13,724 nt of DNA, taken from positions 1 through 13,724 of the forward strand of contig CALLYR010000497.1 of the NCBI GenBank assembly GCA_937859005.1, read 5' to 3'. The DNA is from an uncultured Paracoccus sp. Lineage in GTDB: Bacteria > Pseudomonadota > Alphaproteobacteria > Rhodobacterales > Rhodobacteraceae. The notes below the pieces were generated by a model. That model was not told the origin of the DNA and made no database searches. It saw only the letters and a program-made list of their open reading frames with translations. Below, in pieces: positions 12,440-13,724 of the stretch. The number at the start of each line of letters is the position of its first letter. Positions within the stretch are counted from its first letter, which is position 1. The position numbers and the translations under genes were made by a program.

Positions 12440-13723
12440 CTATTCCGGCCCCTCGGCCTCCAGTGCCAAGGGTGCCGCCTCGACCGTCAGGTCGTCGGTG
12501 GACAGCGGCCCATGCGGTCGCGCCAGCCGCGCCTTGGTCACCCAGAACAGCCGTTCCTGCGCCCGCGTGATCGCGACATAGGCCAGCCGTTTCCACAGGG
12601 GCAGCCCCGCCTCGGTGCGGTTCGACCAGGCTGCGGCGGAAATGTCGGGGGCAAAGACCTGCACGTCGGGCCATTGCGAGCCCTGCGCCTTGTGGATCGT
12701 CACCGCCGCGCCATGCAGGAAGGTCGCGCCCATGCGGGCGGCAAAGGGGATGAAGGGCTCCTCGACATCCGGCGTCTCGATCCTGACGATGCTGGCGGCG
12801 GACAGGCGCGGCTCGATTGCTCCGATCACATGCAGGCGGGAAAAGCCGGGCTTCCTGCCCGGTCCCAGATAAATCACCTGCGCCCCCTTGATGAGGCCCC
12901 GCGCCTCAAGGTCGATGCGCTTCTTGCGGTGCCTGACCGGCAGTTCGATCCCGTCGCAGACCAGCGGCTCGCCCGGCAGCAGCGCGTCGCCCGGCGCCCC
13001 ATAGGCGGCGCGGAAGGCCGAGATCAGCCGCACCCGCGTCGCATTGCGCCAGACCAGCACCGGGGACCGCGCCATCAGGTCGCTTTCCACCCGCTCGGCC
13101 CAGACCACGCGGGGGTCGCGGGATGCCGCCTCGCGCACCAGCCGCTCGAAGGCGGGAAAATCCACCTCCGGGTCGGCCAGCGCATGGGCCAGGTCCAGGA
13201 TCGGGTTGCCCGCCGCCTGCCGGTGGATGCGGCTCAGCATCAGCTTCTGCGGCGCGGCCAGGCGGTCGAACACCATCTCGCCCGACTGGCCGACGGGGGC
13301 AAGCTGGGCGGGGTCGCCGAACAGGATCAGCACGGGGAAAATCTCGCGCAGGTCGTCGAACTGGCGTTCGTCCAGCATCGAGGATTCGTCGATCAGCCCG
13401 ATGTCCAGCGGGTCGTCGCGCCGCTTCCACCCCTGGATGAAATCGGACCCCCGCAGCCCCGCCGCCGCCAGCGCGCCGGGCATCGAGCTGTGTTGCTGGT
13501 AAAAGGCATGGGCGCGGTCCATCGCCGCGTCCGACAGTCCCTCGATCACCGGGCGGTCGCCGTTTCCGGCCAGCCAGTCGGCCAGCTTTTCATACTGGGG
13601 GTCATAGACGGGGGTATAGAGGATGCGGTGGATCGTGGTCGCCGGCACCCCCCGCGTGCGCAGGACGAACGCCGCCTTGTTCGTCGGCGCCAGCACCGCG
13701 ACGCGGCGCGTCTCTTTCCGGCG
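12440..13723 (-). CDS. RecD-like superfamily 1 DNA helicase, C-terminal part (5' end outside window)
   Basis: The frame is open to the right window edge, giving about 427 visible C-terminal residues ending at TAG (12440-12442). Superfamily 1 helicase motifs appear in order: Ia VAVLAPTNKAA near the edge, the DExx box LIDESSMLD, motif III ILFGDPAQLAPVGQ, a LSRIHRQ segment, motif V VTIHKAQGSQWPDVQVF, and motif VI YVAITRAQERLFWVT. The Walker A lysine and N-terminus must lie beyond the window. A GTG at 13694-13696 is an internal valine, not the start, since motif Ia spans it. The order and the short motif V 'IHKAQGSQW' fit the stand-alone RecD-like ATP-dependent helicases rather than RecBCD. Its cellular role is unknown. 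Confidence 0.9.
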   Translation of the reverse strand, partial: RRKETRRVAVLAPTNKAAFVLRTRGVPATTIHRILYTPVYDPQYEKLADWLAGNGDRPVIEGLSDAAMDRAHAFYQQHSSMPGALAAAGLRGSDFIQGWKRRDDPLDIGLIDESSMLDERQFDDLREIFPVLILFGDPAQLAPVGQSGEMVFDRLAAPQKLMLSRIHRQAAGNPILDLAHALADPEVDFPAFERLVREAASRDPRVVWAERVESDLMARSPVLVWRNATRVRLISAFRAAYGAPGDALLPGEPLVCDGIELPVRHRKKRIDLEARGLIKGAQVIYLGPGRKPGFSRLHVIGAIEPRLSAASIVRIETPDVEEPFIPFAARMGATFLHGAAVTIHKAQGSQWPDVQVFAPDISAAAWSNRTEAGLPLWKRLAYVAITRAQERLFWVTKARLARPHGPLSTDDLTVEAAPLALEAEGPE

Positions 13724-13724
13724 C

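Noticed and set aside
12440..13723. RecD-like helicase as part of a defence system
   Set aside because: No nuclease, methyltransferase or other defence partner is visible beside it. Stand-alone helicases of this type are common chromosomal genes.
1..13724. CRISPR arrays, insertion sequences, tRNA or rRNA genes
   Set aside because: I saw no regularly spaced repeats, transposase genes, terminal inverted repeats, or cloverleaf/rRNA signatures.

Overview
The window looks like ordinary chromosome from a high-GC alphaproteobacterium, most likely family Rhodobacteraceae and close to Paracoccus. I base this on very GC-rich third codon positions, tightly packed overlapping genes, and the family types present. 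No mobile element, prophage, CRISPR array or defence locus is visible, and no stretch of more than 300 bases lacks a gene.

Left edge (1-860): the tail of an unidentified + strand gene, then two small - strand envelope genes. One encodes a 65-residue DUF2892 (YgaP-like) membrane protein. Its predicted promoter carries an extended ATTC-N8-GAAT dyad that matches the persulfide-sensing repressors SqrR/BigR. The other encodes a secreted RcnB/CigR-like protein.

Valine catabolism (900-8163): a - strand operon encodes an isobutyryl-CoA dehydrogenase-like acyl-CoA dehydrogenase, 3-hydroxyisobutyryl-CoA hydrolase and 3-hydroxyisobutyrate dehydrogenase (mmsB), with 1-base overlaps between neighbours. 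The next pathway enzyme, CoA-acylating methylmalonate-semialdehyde dehydrogenase (mmsA), lies about 1.7 kb away on the same strand. A + strand NCS1-family nucleobase/hydantoin-type permease sits between them. A LysR regulator is divergent from mmsA, and the 92-bp gap between them holds two similar dyads 42 bp apart. Together the enzymes would convert isobutyryl-CoA to propionyl-CoA, except that the methacrylyl-CoA hydratase step is not encoded here. MmsA also sits at the end of thymine breakdown, which is one possible reason for a nucleobase-type carrier next to it.

Right half (8164-13724): a tandem-CBS protein with a hairpin terminator, coaD (coenzyme A synthesis), a DUF2189 membrane protein with a proline-rich N-terminus, apt (adenine salvage) on the - strand, then GNAT acetyltransferase and EcsC-family genes that overlap by 53 bases. 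The window closes with the C-terminal part of a RecD-like superfamily 1 helicase on the - strand, cut by the window edge. These are housekeeping or accessory genes without an obvious shared pathway.

The strongest non-coding signals are the putative SqrR-type operator (277-296), the dyad pair in the mmsA-lysR gap (7209-7264), the dyad-rich acyl-CoA dehydrogenase/permease gap (3922-4095), and hairpin terminators at 5588-5611 and 8709-8736. I did not find a clearly novel biological system.
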